A stretch of 64,000 nucleotides of DNA from Cristatella mucedo (taxonomy: Eukaryota; Bryozoa; Phylactolaemata; Cristatellidae), in NCBI GenBank assembly GCA_009760855.2, contig WPIO01000085.1, positions 1,113,501-1,177,500 on the forward strand, written 5' to 3'. The stretch's first letter is position 1. Each line of letters begins with the position of its first letter. A program made the position numbers and the translations under genes. Shown piece after piece: positions 47,810 through 59,324 of this stretch. The notes beneath the pieces are model-generated. The model ran no database searches. It saw nothing but the letters and a program-made list of their open reading frames with translations, and had not been told where the DNA came from.

Positions 47810-49885
47810 CGACAATTCGGGGTCTGATGCGGATCTAGTCGATTTGAAAGACTTCCTTCGGGTTTACACCCGAAGGATTAAAAAGGCCAGGGCTTCTTTT
47901 TTCATCCGAAAGCTTAATTCCTGCCAGTCTGAGACTAAACACATTTGCGAGACAGTAAACCATTTACTGGCCAATACTGAGAGGTCTGACTCCCCAGATA
48001 TTAAGTGATCGGCCGAAAAGTTTTCAGCCTTCTTTACTGACAAAATTGTGCACATTCGTGACTCCATTAAGATACCCTCCGACTGAAGCGATTGCGGTTT
48101 CTCAACCTGTGACCTTCCTCAAAAGGTTCTCTGATGTTTTTGCTTGCGATGTGGTTACCTTTATAAGGTCTAGCAAAAAGAGCTCGTCTCCTAAAGACCC
48201 TATACCTTCATCTCTGTGGTCTTCACTAGCAGACCAACTTAGCTCTACAATAACCAAGATTTTTAATGCTTCTCTGGGAAAAGGGGTCGTCCCCAAGTCC
48301 TTCAAATCGGCAATCGTTAGACCCATACTTAAAAAGCCTGGATTAGACACAGAGATCCTCGCAAACTATTGCCCTGTTTCCCTTCTTAACAAAGATTCTT
48401 GAATAAATTGTTACTAAGCAGCAGTTTAAATACATTGAAAATAATGGAATGTCGGAAACATTTCAATCAGGGTTCAAGAGGCAGCACTCCACTGAAACTG
48501 CTCTCCTCCGTGTTAACAATGACATTCCACGTGGCAACGACGACGGGAATGTCACTGCCCTAGCTCTGCTAGATCTGTCTGCTGCCTTCGACACCATAGA
48601 TCACGATGTTCTGCTTGAACGATTGAGAACAACGATCGGTCTGGCAGACAAAGCACTGGCGTGGTTTAAATCATACTTGTCCAACCGTGTTCAATCCGTG
48701 TCGTGTGGGGGGTCAGGTCACACACACGAGAAGGGTCACCTGTGGAGTCCCTCAAGGGTCTGTACTCGGTCCCTTGCTGTTCTCCGTTTATACACATCCT
48801 CTGGGTAAAGTGATTAAGGCCCATGGAATAGGATACCCATTTATGCTGACGATACCCAGCTTTATTTTTTTTAAGCAGTCGTAATGTGCTGCAGAAACTG
48901 AAATATTGAATGCTTGCCTTACCAATATTCGATCTTGGATGTCGGAAAACTTCCTGAAATTAAAAGACGATAAAATCGAACTGCTGCTCATAGGACACAC
49001 TAAGGGTGTGGCTGGATTGAAAGGCTTGCTCTTCTAACAGGTGATGCTGTTGTGCGACCATCACCACGTGCTCGAAATTTAGGTGTCGTTTTCGACTGCT
49101 GCCTCAATTTTGAAAGCTTCATTCAGAAGACTGCTTCTGCAGCTAGCTATCACGTCCGATCCCTATCCAAGATTAGGAGCTGTCTTCCACAGTGACTTGC
49201 AAAAAATTTAACAAGCTCTCTATTTTTGTCTCGGCTTGACTATTGCAATTCCCTATTGGCTGGGCTACCAAAGAAAGCAACTAGGCCACTGCAGCTGACT
49301 ATAAATATGGCTGCAAGGCTAGTCTTTAAGTCCCAGAAGGTTGAGCACGTGTCTCCTTTGCTAAAAGAGCTAAGATGAATGCTGGTTGACCAACGGATTC
49401 AGAGCAAGGTTCTTACGCTGACCCACAAGGCGTGCCAAGGCTTGGCTCCTTCGTACCTAGCTGACCTGCTGCATCAGTTTCAGCCTCTTTGCGCCCTCAG
49501 GTCCTGTGTGGACAATAAATTAGCTGTTCCATTCCTCCGATTAAAGACCGTTGGCGACAGAAGCTTTAGCTCTGCAAGTCTTAGGCTGTGGAAATCGCTT
49601 TCACAACTCTTACGCAACGACAACTCCTCTTCTACTGCCGACTATGGCTCATCGTTTTCAGCGGTCCTGAGCTGCTGCTTCCATGCTACTCACTACCTCA
49701 ACTGTGCTCTCCTGACTCTGCTATGCTTCCCACTTTCTCTTTGTTGCGCGAGACGAAGTCTGTTGGCTACCGAATGCGAACCGAAAGTCGCTTAGGCTGT
49801 GAGTGCGCTATACAAAACTCTCCTGCGTAACACCCACATGGCCTTTATGGCTTTGTGGAGTTACAGTCGGAGATACATTAGCCGT
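47810..49885 (+). mobile_element. Family C LINE, long copy (linker, RT, C-terminus, 3' UTR)
   Basis: Linker 'DLKDFLRVYTRRIKKARASF' (47,850); pre-RT 'SSLADQLSSTITKIFNASLG' (48,220); 'SETFQSGFKRQHSTETALLR' (48,450); 'LLDLSAAFDTIDHDVLLERL' (48,560). The bases for YADDTQLY are present near 48,840 but in a shifted frame. C-terminal 'QRIQSKVLTLTHKACQGLAP' (49,385) and the 3' end with 'ccacatggcctttatggct' follow. The copy is inactive through several frameshifts and stops. Confidence 0.93.
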
Positions 49886-49929
49886 CGCAGCTCCGGCAGG
49901 GCAGCACTCGTCTGGCGAAGGTACGATTA

Positions 49930-50260
<331 letters not shown>

Positions 50261-50374
50261 CAGGAAAGATTGCCTTAACAACAATTCACTTACATGGATA
50301 TTAGCCAATGCTGCTCGCCCTGCCGTGGTCGCTGCTGCTACCCGGGCCTCAAGGAACTAGGACCACATGGATTC

Positions 50375-51056
50375 CGACTAGTTAACATCCCAAATTGACT
50401 TCCGTAACTTGCTGCTTGCTGGCCTACCGGCGCGTGCAATCAGGCGATAACTGCTTGCGCAAAACTCTGAAGCTAGGCTTGTCTGTCGTGAACGTCCCAG
50501 TTGCCACATTACACCACTTCTAGCCGAACTGCACTAGCTACCAGTAAACCAACGAATCGACTTCAAAGTTTTGTTGCTCATTTTTAGGTGACTTCATTCT
50601 TTGGCTCCAGCCTATCTCTCAGATCTACTCCTCCACCAGGCCGAGCATCGTACCACCCGCTTTTCAGAATCCAACAGTTTACCACTACATTTTACAAACC
50701 TCAAATCCTTTGGAGACCGTGCATTTAGTTCGTATGCTCCCAAAGCCTGGAACTCCCTCCCGACTTGCGTCAGAACATCCATCCCCTGACTTGACCACAT
50801 TTAAAAAGATCTTAAAGACACACCTATTAAGGACAGCCTTTAGTAGATCCCTGTGATTCGCCCTTCATGTGCTTATGCGTGCTGACACTGTGCATGCAAC
50901 TACTCACCCCTAACAACGTTTTCACGTTGTTTATCAAGCACGATATCACTCACCATTCAATCGCGTTTCCCTTTGCAGCAAAATAAACTGCCTAGAAAGA
51001 GATTGAGTTGGCTGAGAGCGCTTTATGCATTATTATTATTATTATTATTATTATTA
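50375..51056 (+). mobile_element. Family A LINE 3' end
   Basis: The C-terminus ('MAPAYLSDLLLHQAEHRTTR', 'NLKSFGDRAFSSYAPKAWNS') is followed by the 3' UTR to 'gattgagttggctgagagcg' and an ATT tail at 51,030-51,055. Confidence 0.93.
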
Positions 51057-51339
51057 AGAGGAGGAGAACGAGGAGCCCACGAGGACATTGAGCTTCAGTA
51101 GCTCTGTGTCTACGTCATTCTGTGTCTACGTCACTCATACTCTGCATCTAGCGATTAGTGAGAAAACTCTCCGACAGCCTTGCCGGAATGAGTTCAAATG
51201 TCATTCAAATGTCAACGGCTCCATTGAAACGGCGCAGGAAGCAGTCGCTGCGATTATCTCGTGAGAATCTCTCGTGGCCCACAAAGCGCTTCGGGCCATG
51301 GAAACCTGGCAGAGCAGCCTAAGTGGTCTGGGCGCAGCG

Positions 51340-51376
51340 CTTGCCGCCGCCGCCGCCGGCGGCGGCGGCGGCGGAA
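51340..51376. repeat. Self-complementary (GCC)n(GGC)n
   Basis: 'gccgccgccgccgcc' is followed directly by 'ggcggcggcggcggcgg', a perfect palindrome able to fold on itself. It lies 60 bp beyond the homeodomain exon donor. Confidence 0.95.
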
Positions 51377-51436
51377 CGATAACACCAATGCGACGATGGC
51401 AACACGTCGCCTCGAATTGGTCGCCGTAGATAATAC

Positions 51437-51785
51437 CTTAATAGCTTGAATGTCCAACTTGGGTTCGGGCATTCGCTGTTGCCATTCCGTTAAATCTTCG
51501 TACGTTGGATTCCGACTCCTGTGGTATTCATCCGTGAGAAAGGTCCGCTGGGCAACATTGATCTTGGTTCTTGGCCTGCGAGTCTTGATGCCACCTGTCG
51601 CTGCAGGCTGATTGGTTCCGCCGCCGCCGTCTAGTGAGCAGCCGTTATCGGACACCAGTCCTGTATTCCCGCCAATGACGTTGCCGTGTTGACTAGGTGC
51701 GACTGGAGAGCGACGAACGGAGAGAAGCCTAGAGAGAATTGCCCAAATCGGGGACGAGATCGAGTGACGGGGAGCTTTCCTCCGC
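51437..51785 (-). CDS. Divergent homeodomain exon (5' part of the homeobox)
   Basis: A long open minus-strand frame ends with a homeodomain-like stretch (51,437-51,580). Against homeodomain numbering it has Arg5 ('RRPRTK'), Gln12, Leu16 and Tyr20 ('QRTFLTDEY'), Pro26 ('NPTYEDL'), Arg37 and Met38 ('QQRM'), then 'DIQAIK' up to residue 46. A two-residue excess lies between helices 2 and 3. At that exact point the DNA reads 'attaag|gtattatc', a GT donor at the 46/47 position used by many homeobox genes, so the WFxNRR half should be on a downstream exon (not found). N-terminal to it is a Gly/Ser-rich stretch ('VIGGNTGLVSDNGCSLDGGG'). The exon start is uncertain; acceptors are possible at 'gctctccag' (about 51,704) or 'tctctctag' (about 51,731). 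Homeodomains bind DNA; this would be a nuclear transcription factor. The class cannot be assigned. Confidence 0.55.
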
Positions 51786-51789
51786 TAGA

Positions 51790-52430
51790 CTTTTGACCGG
51801 ATACAGTGACGCGATAAACAAAAGCGTCTTTAGTTTACTTCTAAACGTTGTTAAGTAAGGAGATGTAGTGACACAAGTCTGGAGTTGGTTCCAGGCTTTG
51901 GGATCACACGAACTGAAGGCACGATTGCTAAAGCATTTGAAATTTGTACGGTATATGGGTAAACAGTTTGATTCCGCCAAGTGGATTGCACGCCTGATGG
52001 GGGAGTAGATCTTATAGGCAGACTGGAGCCAAAGAATGAAGAGACCTAAAAGTGGGTGACAGAAACTTGAAAATAACGGGAACACGCAGGATAGTGGGAA
52101 TAGAGTTCCAGTCATTTAGTTGTTTTCTTTTATAGGGATATTAACTTAAGGACGAGGCAATCAGTGACCTCCTTAAATATAGACATTGCGGTGCTGCATG
52201 GAATTGAGGGACAAGATTCCAGAAGATTCCAGAAGGATGCTGCCATCTTAGGATGCTGCCATCTTAGGATGCTGCCATCTTAGGATGCTGCCATCATAGG
52301 ATGCTGCCATCTTAGGATGCTGCCATCTTAGGATGCTGCCACCTTAGGATGCTGCCACCTTAGGATGCTGCCATCTTAGGGATGGACTCCCTGAGCTAGT
52401 TGACAAAAAAGCTGGCGAAGCGACAGGATA
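51790..52430 (-). mobile_element. Family A LINE fragments with 16-bp minisatellite
   Basis: 51,800-52,130 encodes the C-terminus in pieces ('LLGLFILWLQSAYKIYSPIR', 'YRTNFKCFSNRAFSSC'). 52,145-52,225 and 52,385-52,425 match the pre-RT region as at 18,910-19,195. Between them, 52,235-52,380 is nine units of 'ggatgctgccatctta'. Confidence 0.8.
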
Positions 52431-52732
52431 CATCACCACACGGATCACCAGGTGAGTCAGGTGATCAGGATTAGGTAGTAATTACTATTGATAGCGTGCA
52501 GTAGTGTGAAAAGAAATTTAGTCGAGTTTGTGACCCTTAACGTGAGTAGGGCCGTGCGCATGAGCCGCAAGAGACAACGAATGAGTCAGGGCACAACATG
52601 TAGTACTAAAACTGTCCGATAGGTCTTCAAAATTAACGTTGCACGCTGAATCGAAACGAGATCAGAGATATCTGAGGTAAATGACTCGGTATGAATGGTC
52701 GGCGAGAGTACTACTATCATCGGTAGCATACG
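52431..52732. other. Nothing recognised
   Basis: No supported gene or repeat. Confidence 0.5.
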
Positions 52733-52750
52733 TTGTCGAGTAAAATCAAG

Positions 52751-53116
52751 ATGGCAGATTCGAAGACTTTCTCTTTTGTCCGCTTCGAACGCCCCGTCTG
52801 CGGACAATCGAGGGAGGTGGCACAGTTCGAAGTTAGGCTAATTAATGCAATAGCTGCCTCACCTGTAACCGTGGTCGGCGGCGCTGGGACACTCGGCCTG
52901 CCACCTCTGCCTACTCGAGCAGTTCCTGTGCTAGATCTTAAAAGGAAAATATGCGCGGGAACAAAATATAAAGAAAATAAAATAAAAATAAAAAGAAAAT
53001 ATGCTGCCGTCACGCAAATAGTTAATATCGCAAGCCTGTCAAAATTTCCGAATCGGTTCATCGCCGTATACAACTTACAATTGAATATTATGAAATTAAA
53101 TCAACCAAATTGCTAG
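52751..53116 (+). CDS. Unrecognised open frame starting at ATG in a good context
   Basis: ATG at 52,751 ('aatcaagatggcag') opens about 121 codons to a TAG at about 53,114: 'MADSKTFSFVRFERPVCGQS', a Val/Ala/Gly-rich middle 'AASPVTVVGGAGTLGLPPLP', then a basic Lys-rich run 'KENKIKIKRK'. No domain is recognised. Splice-like 'gtaacc' and other sites could cut it. A host exon is possible; there is no second copy in the window to test conservation. Confidence 0.25.
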   Translation: MADSKTFSFVRFERPVCGQSREVAQFEVRLINAIAASPVTVVGGAGTLGLPPLPTRAVPVLDLKRKICAGTKYKENKIKIKRKYAAVTQIVNIASLSKFPNRFIAVYNLQLNIMKLNQPNC

Positions 53117-53268
53117 TAAGTAGATCAAGTAAATTAAATTGTAAACGATAAATAACTTCAATTAAGGATATTCGTACAAAAGAGACAGTACTCCGTGTGT
53201 GCATTCGCTCACTTCATAAGCACGTACATGGTAGACGAATAAATCTGGAAATACACGACTAAATGAGC

Positions 53269-53370
<102 letters not shown>

Positions 53371-53379
53371 TCCCTGAGC

Positions 53380-55925
53380 AATGTATCTCCGTCTGTAACT
53401 GCACAAAGCCATAAAGACCATGTGGGTGTTACGCAGGAGAGTTTTGTATAGCGCACTCACAGCCTAAGCGACTTTCGGTTCGCATTCGGTAGCCAACAGA
53501 CTTCGTCTCGCGCAACAAAGAGAAAGTGGGAAGCATAGCAGAGTCAGGAGAGCAGTTGAGGTAGTGAGTAGCATGGAAGTAGCAGCTCAGGACCGCTGAA
53601 GTGACTACTTGAGCCATAGTCGGCAGCAGGAGAGTAGTTGTCGTTGCGTAAGAATTGTGGAAGCGAGTTCCCAGTTTAGGATCTGCAGAGCTAAAGCTTT
53701 TTTCGCCAACGGTCTTTAGGCGGAGGAATGGAACAGCTAATTTATAATCTACGCAGGACGTGAAGGCGCGAAGAGGCTGAAACTGATGCAGCAGTTCAGC
53801 TAGGTACGAAGGAGCCAAGCCTTGGCGGGCCTTGTGGGTCAGCGTAAGAACTTTGCTCTGTATTCGTTGCTCAACCGGCAACCATTCTAGCTCCTCAGCA
53901 AAGGAGACACGTGCTCACACCGCGGGGACTTGCTAATTAAGACCAACCTTGCAGCCATATTCATAGTCCGCTGTAGTGGCATAAAAGCTTTCATTGGCAG
54001 CCAAGCCAAGAGGGAATTACAATAATTAAGCCGGGACAGAAGTAAAGAGCTTGTTAAAGTTTTTACAAGCCACTGTGGGAGAAACCTCATAATCTTGGAT
54101 CGGTATCGGATGTGATGGCTAGCTGTAGAGGTGGACTTCTGAACGAAGCTTTCAAAATTGAGGCAGCAGTCGAAAACGACACCTAAATTTCGAGCACGTG
54201 GTGATGGTCGCACAGTAGCATCACCTATTACGACAGCAAAGCCTTTTAATCCAGCCACACCCTTAGGGTGTCCATTGAGCAGCAGTTCGGTTTTATCGTA
54301 ATTTAATTTCAGAAAGTTTTCCGACATCCAGGATTAAACTTCGGCAAGGCAAGCATTTAGTTTATCAGTTGCTGCAGCAGATTCCGACGGTTTGAATGAC
54401 AAATACAACTGAGTATCGTCAGCATAGAAGTGATATCCTATTCCATGGGCCTTAATCACTTTTCCCAGAGGTTGTGTATAAATGGAGAACAGCAAGGGAC
54501 CAAGTACAGACCCTTGAGGGACTCCACAGGTGACCCTTCTCGTGTGTGAGACCTGATCCCCACGTGACACGGCTTGAACACGATCAGAAAAGTATGACTT
54601 AAGCCACACCAGTCCTTCGTCTGCCAGACCGATCGTTGTTCTCAATCGTTTTAAGCAGAACTTCGTGATCAATGGTGTCGAAGGCAGTAGACAGATCTAG
54701 CAGAGCTAGGGCAGTGACATTCCCGTCGTCGTTGCCACGTAGAATGTCATTGTTAACACGGAGGAGAGCAGTTTCAGTAGAGTGCTGTCTCTTGAACCCT
54801 GATTGAAATGTTTCCGACATTCCATTATTTTCAATGTATTTAAACAGCTGCTTAGTAACAATTTATTCAAGAATCTTTGATGAGAATGGAAGAAGGGAAA
54901 AAGGGCGATAGTTTGCTAGGACCTCTGTGTCTAATCCAGGCTTTTTAAGAATGGGTCTAAGGATTACCGATTTGAAGGACTTGTGGACGACCTCTTTTCC
55001 CAGAGAAGCATTAAAGATCTTGGTTATGGCAGGGCTAAATTGGTCTGCTAGTGAAGACCACAGAGATGAAGGTATAGGGTCTTCAGGAGACGAGCTCTTT
55101 TTGCTAGACCTTATTGAGGTAGCCACATCGCAGGAAGAAACGTCGGAGAACCTTTTAAGGAAGGTCACAGGTTGATGAACGGCGATTGCTTTGGTCGGAG
55201 GGGGCTTAATGGAGGCACGAATGTGCACAATTTTTTCAGTAAAGAAGGCTGAAAACTTTTCGGCTGATCACTTAATATCCGGGGAGTCAGTCCTCACAGT
55301 ATTGGCCAGTAAATGGTTTACTGTCCTATAAATCTGTTTAGTGTCCGACTCGCAGGAATTAAGCTTTCTAATGAAAAAGAAAGTTCTTTCAAGCGTTCGG
55401 GTGTAAACTCGAAGGAAATCTTTGAAATTGACTAGATCTGCATCAGACCTCGATTTCTTGAAAGGACGTTCAAGCATGCGCTCAACCCAACGCATCTGAA
55501 AGAGTTTCTTTGCAAAGTGAAAGGAATCTCCACGACTTTGAACACGAATAGAGCGTACGGGAGCATGCTTGTCAAGAGCACTCCGGGGTGTTATGTTCAT
55601 AGCATCAATGAGGGTATCGAGGCTGCCGGTCGAGTCTGAATGCAGATCAAGAAGACCTGCATCACAAACAGATGTCAATGCTTTGTAAATTACTTCGTTT
55701 GACAAATTCGACATTGCCCTATACATACGAGGGAGCAGGAACAGTAAACGAGACCGAACAGTGATCTGAGATGGTCAGTGGGCACACCACAAGGTCCGTG
55801 AGGAGGACATCCTTAGTGATCACGAGATCTAGAATGTGGCCACCGACGTGGGTGCTATGATCAATGGGTTGGGCCAAACCAAAATTCTCCAGACAGGCAC
55901 ACCTTTTTCTTACATATATTTGTAA
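53380..55925 (-). mobile_element. Family C LINE, longest copy (endonuclease end to 3' UTR)
   Basis: On the minus strand: the endonuclease C-terminus 'THVGGHILDLVITKD' and 'LTISDHCSVSFTVP' (55,750-55,870, keeping the SDH motif); linker (55,268-55,726); pre-RT (54,863-55,228); 'FQSGFKRQHSTETALLRVNN' (54,800); '[14 protein letters not shown]' (54,510); catalytic '[11 protein letters not shown]' (54,420); 'VFDCCLNFESF' (54,170); C-terminus 'QRIQSKVLTLTHKARQGLAP' (53,870); and the 3' UTR. Stops and frameshifts (for example a TAA near 54,334) separate the frames. It is the best template in the window for a family C consensus; the 5' endonuclease and any ORF1 are missing. Confidence 0.95.
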
Positions 55926-56394
55926 GCCTATTTTTCAAATTCTCCAACAAATATGTGTACCTCAGCTGGAGCAGCTCTGCCCTGCCGGAGCAGCGCAGGA
56001 TATCGGCACCTAGCATTATGGCAACACGGACCACGTGACTTTCGACCCTGAAATGGCTCCCAAGGCACACAGACAGTGCAATGCCGTCCGCTCCTTGTAC
56101 AAAATGCCGCAGTTCGCCGGGCAGGATTTCGTTATCCAGTGCCAACAGTGGCCCAGGGCACTGACCAACAAGGGCCTCACCACTGCCGACCGCTGGCCAG
56201 CGGTCAGGAAACGCCGGACTATGCCCTGCTGTCTCAATGTCACTTACCCGTCAACCTTTCTCGGGGCAGCCGGCACCGCGGCTCCACCGCTGACATTATT
56301 CGGGTCGTCGGTCCGGGTTTTGATTGACGCTAATTGCAGCTCGTCAGCCGGCTCTGGTAATCTACAATCAGTGAGAAGAAGGTCGACATCATCC
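55926..56394. other. Unassigned; long plus frame without known domain
   Basis: A plus-strand frame (56,035-56,451) is open for about 138 codons in GC-rich DNA with no recognised motif and overlaps family B on the other strand. Treated as unsupported. Confidence 0.4.
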
Positions 56395-57330
56395 GAAACC
56401 AGAGAGGAGGGAAAAGGTCACGGCCAGAGTCCACGGACGAAGTGGCCGTGACCTTTGACAGAGAGAAGACCGTGGCCTTGACAGAGAGAAGAAGGCGTGC
56501 GGGAACAACCGAAGAACAAAAAATCGAAATCCATCCGAAAAAGGGGCGAGTGAGCGAGAATCCCCTGAATCTGCCTGGAGAGTGGTGGGAGAGCTGAGGT
56601 GGCCACGAGCACATGGCTCAGAGCATCGGCTGGCAAAGAAAAGGCTTCGAACGTAGCCAGGCTGTCTCGGCCTCAGTGCAGCAAAGGTATGAGCGGCTAT
56701 TACCAGCAGCTCAGCTCCCACCGGCAGCATTTCAAGGCGAGAATTGTGAACGAACCTCCAGGCACGGAGCGACAGGCCGAGGCTGTCAGTCTTAAATTGG
56801 CTCTGGGTCGACCTGTCCCAAGTGCCAAGTTGCGGCTGACCCAGCCCTGAGCGGGCTGGGCCGCCCAAATCCTACCTTCGGGCAACCAGGCAAACTCTCG
56901 CAGTCTTGTAAAGGCAATGCTGGGCACGAACAAGTGTTCCATCTTGTCGGGATCGGTTGACACCACCAGGTCCCCCGAGTCGGCCAGCGCGATGCGACAG
57001 AAGAGACACTTTAAACGGGTTTAAGGTCGGTCTAAGCTTTAAACGGGTTTAGGGTCGTGCATCCGTCCACAGCGAGGCTGGGCCGACCCTGTTCCCAGGG
57101 TCGAAGGCGGCGGGGTTCAGGTACCGTGAGCCGCGTCCTCGTCAGCCGCGAAGGCCCATGCTGTCAACAGCCCGGTCGAGGTGGTGACGTGTTACGCTTC
57201 GAACGCACATATCTGGGGAGCACAACGTACGGCACGCCCGAGCGACTCAGAGGATCGCTGTGTCCGTCGGTGTGCACGTGAGACCAAGGCCTCCTCCTGA
57301 GCGAGGTTTGAACTGGAATTGTGTCGAGCT
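56395..57330 (-). mobile_element. Family B fragment (region after RT)
   Basis: Homologous to 860-1,600: minus-strand frames read 'LVPSIAFTRLREFAWLPEGR', 'SLGLSLRAWRFVHNSRLEML' and 'HTFAALRPRQPGYVRSLFFA', and upstream 'RSGVPYVVLPRYVRSKR'. It directly abuts module L copy 4 on the same strand. The RT core is absent. Confidence 0.7.
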
Positions 57331-58334
57331 GAATTGCGGCAGAGCTCGTCAAGAGTTTTCCATAGGCATCAGCCGCGCCCGACAGGTTTAATTGAGCCGT
57401 GCCAGAAAAAGAATCAGCAAGGCTTTTGTCAGAGAGCGAGAAGGCAGAAGCCGGCAGTGAGCGAAGGTCCCTGTAACAGGATGAACAGGGCCGCTTAATC
57501 TCGGCCCCCTAGGTCGTCCTACGCGGCTTCTTCAGGGTGCTCGAGAAGCACGTTGAACGCGCCGCATCTGATTGCTCAAATGCTTTCTTCTTTTTCTCAG
57601 ATCGATGGAAAAATTTAATCGCGTCTAAAACAGGTTCGTCAGACTGGCCGGAAAGCTTTAACGGGCTTTAATGTCGCAGAAGAGCGAGGTGCCTCGCGGC
57701 ACAAGGGGCGGATAGGCAACTGTCAGAAGTGTAGCTCAGAGAGCCGGTTTTATATTTTTCTAATGATTGAGAACTACGACGAACAATGTCCCTATCTGCA
57801 GGAGCAGAAAACCAATGCGCTCGAGCATAGCTACGAGCCACAAGCTGCAGTCGCGAAGGACGAGAAAGTACGAGCACGTGATTACTGACTACGAGCACGT
57901 GATTACTGACTTGCCACACACAAAAGTGCACACGAGCACGAGGGTGCGAGGCCAATCTACCGAAACCAACGCTAAAAACCGAACGACCATCAAACTAGCG
58001 AGCGACGGATATAGCAAAAAAAATGTCGCATCGCACGATTTTGAAGGTTGAACCGAAAACTGTGTGATTCTGCTGCTGCTGCGAAGCGGCAAGCGACGTC
58101 AGGCTTCGCAGCCTTGACCTTGGTTTGTCAGCCTCTGGAGCTGGGCCGTACCTCTTATTTGCCTGAGGAGCTAGTTCAATTAGTGCAGCTGGGCCGTTAC
58201 TTGTGTTTATCTGTAGGAAACGAACCTAAAACGACGCCAATCTCTTTTAATCTGGGTCGACTGTCTATTTTTGCGCACAAAATTAAAATATTAAAAGCAG
58301 CACGCATTATACGGCGGCCATAATTTTCGTCGTC

Positions 58335-58605
58335 GTCTAATGTAATGTATCTCCGTCAGTACTTCACAAAGTCATAAAGACCACGTGGGTGTTACGCAGG
58401 GGAGTTATGTGTAGCGCACTCGCAGCCTAAGCGGCTTTCGGTACGCATTCGATAGCCAACAGACTTCTTCTCGCGCAACAAAGAGAAAGTGGCAAGCACA
58501 GCAGAGTCAGGAGAGCGCAGTTGAGGGTAGTGAGTAGCATGGAAGCGGCAGTTCAGGACCGCTGAAAAAGATGTGCCATAGTCGGCAGTTGGTCTAAACG
58601 TCGTT
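58335..58605 (-). mobile_element. Family C 3' end nested in module L copy 4
   Basis: 'aatgtaatgtatctccgtca', 'gtgggtgttacgcagggga', 'gcaacaaagagaaagtggc': the family C 3' UTR in reverse orientation. Confidence 0.93.
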
Positions 58606-58789
58606 CAGAGGTAACGCGAGAAAGTAAGTAGAAAATGCCGTCGTCGCCAAAAGGTCAGCGAAGGAGATGCAGTTGCCAAAAGGTCGTGGGTAGGTGATCG
58701 GAGAAAAGGCCAAAGAGAAAAGGCCAACCAGTCCGAAAAACGGCTACGGGCTGAAAGAAAAACTAAACTGCGTCGGCACTCAGGTCGGC

Positions 58790-58860
58790 ATAGAGGTCCG
58801 AGGCCAAAGGTCCGAGGCCAAAGGTCCGAGGCCAAAGGTCCGGGGCCAAAGGTGCGAGAT
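58790..58860. repeat. 14-bp 'gtccgaggccaaag' array, about five units
   Basis: The counterpart of the AGGTCA array in L copy 3; here the core has become AGGCCA. Confidence 0.9.
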
Positions 58861-59324
58861 CGATTTTGATGAGTCTGCTGAGTTGTCTCCGCATTGCACA
58901 GAGTCGGGAGCATCGCTCGTGCTCTTTTAATAAGAGCCGCTCGGTCGCAGCCAATGCAGATTGTGTAGCATGTCAAGTAAAATAATGCAATAGCAATAAT
59001 ATTGTATTATTTCGTGATATCGGCCGACACAACAGCGCGGTACTATGACGCCGGTGAACTAGTTTCAAGCCGTTCAATTATCTCGGACAGTGTTGATCTT
59101 CGGGGGAAATATTGGCCCTCGGACAAGGTGGTGACCGGCCGACTCACGACCGCGATCGCTAGCTGCTTTGACCGGCTGAAACTCGAGGGAAACATGACGA
59201 GGCTGCTTGCTAAGCAGTCTGGTTTGTGTATATAGCGGCAGCGAAAGAGCGTTGACGGCCAGCGATGATAGCCTAGATAACGGCGATTATCGACGATTAT
59301 CGATTATATTATTATTATTATTAT

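Larger units (their letters stand above)
57400..59320 (-). repeat. Module L, copy 4 (gene-like, minus strand)
   Basis: Segment X 58,119-58,225 (107 nt) starts after 'gtcgttttag' and reads 'VRFLQINTSNGPAALIELAP'. Segment E1 57,911-58,078 (168 nt) starts after 'gcttcgcag', reads 'SSRITQFSVQPSKSCDATFF' and 'VDWPRTLVLVCTFVCG', and ends at 'gtcagt'. Segment E2 57,760-57,844 (85 nt) starts after 'cgactgcag', reads 'MLERIGFLLLQIGTLFVVVL' and ends in TAG. Phases match copy 2 (0-2, 2-2, 2-stop), with lengths differing by multiples of 3. The E2 peptide is hydrophobic. A 'ccgctatatacac' TATA-like site is near 59,230 (minus). A 77-codon plus-strand frame (59,002-59,235) is not conserved. Confidence 0.5.

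Noticed and set aside
53380-55925. An active, full-length LINE
   Set aside because: YADD and SDH motifs remain, but stops and frameshifts break the ORF, and the 5' endonuclease and ORF1 are missing.
56035-56451. 138-codon plus-strand frame
   Set aside because: No recognisable motif, partly antisense to a family B retrotransposon fragment, GC-rich.
57001-57060. Direct repeat around 'tttaaacgggttta' as an attachment site or promoter
   Set aside because: Only two imperfect copies within a decayed LINE fragment, with no supporting context.
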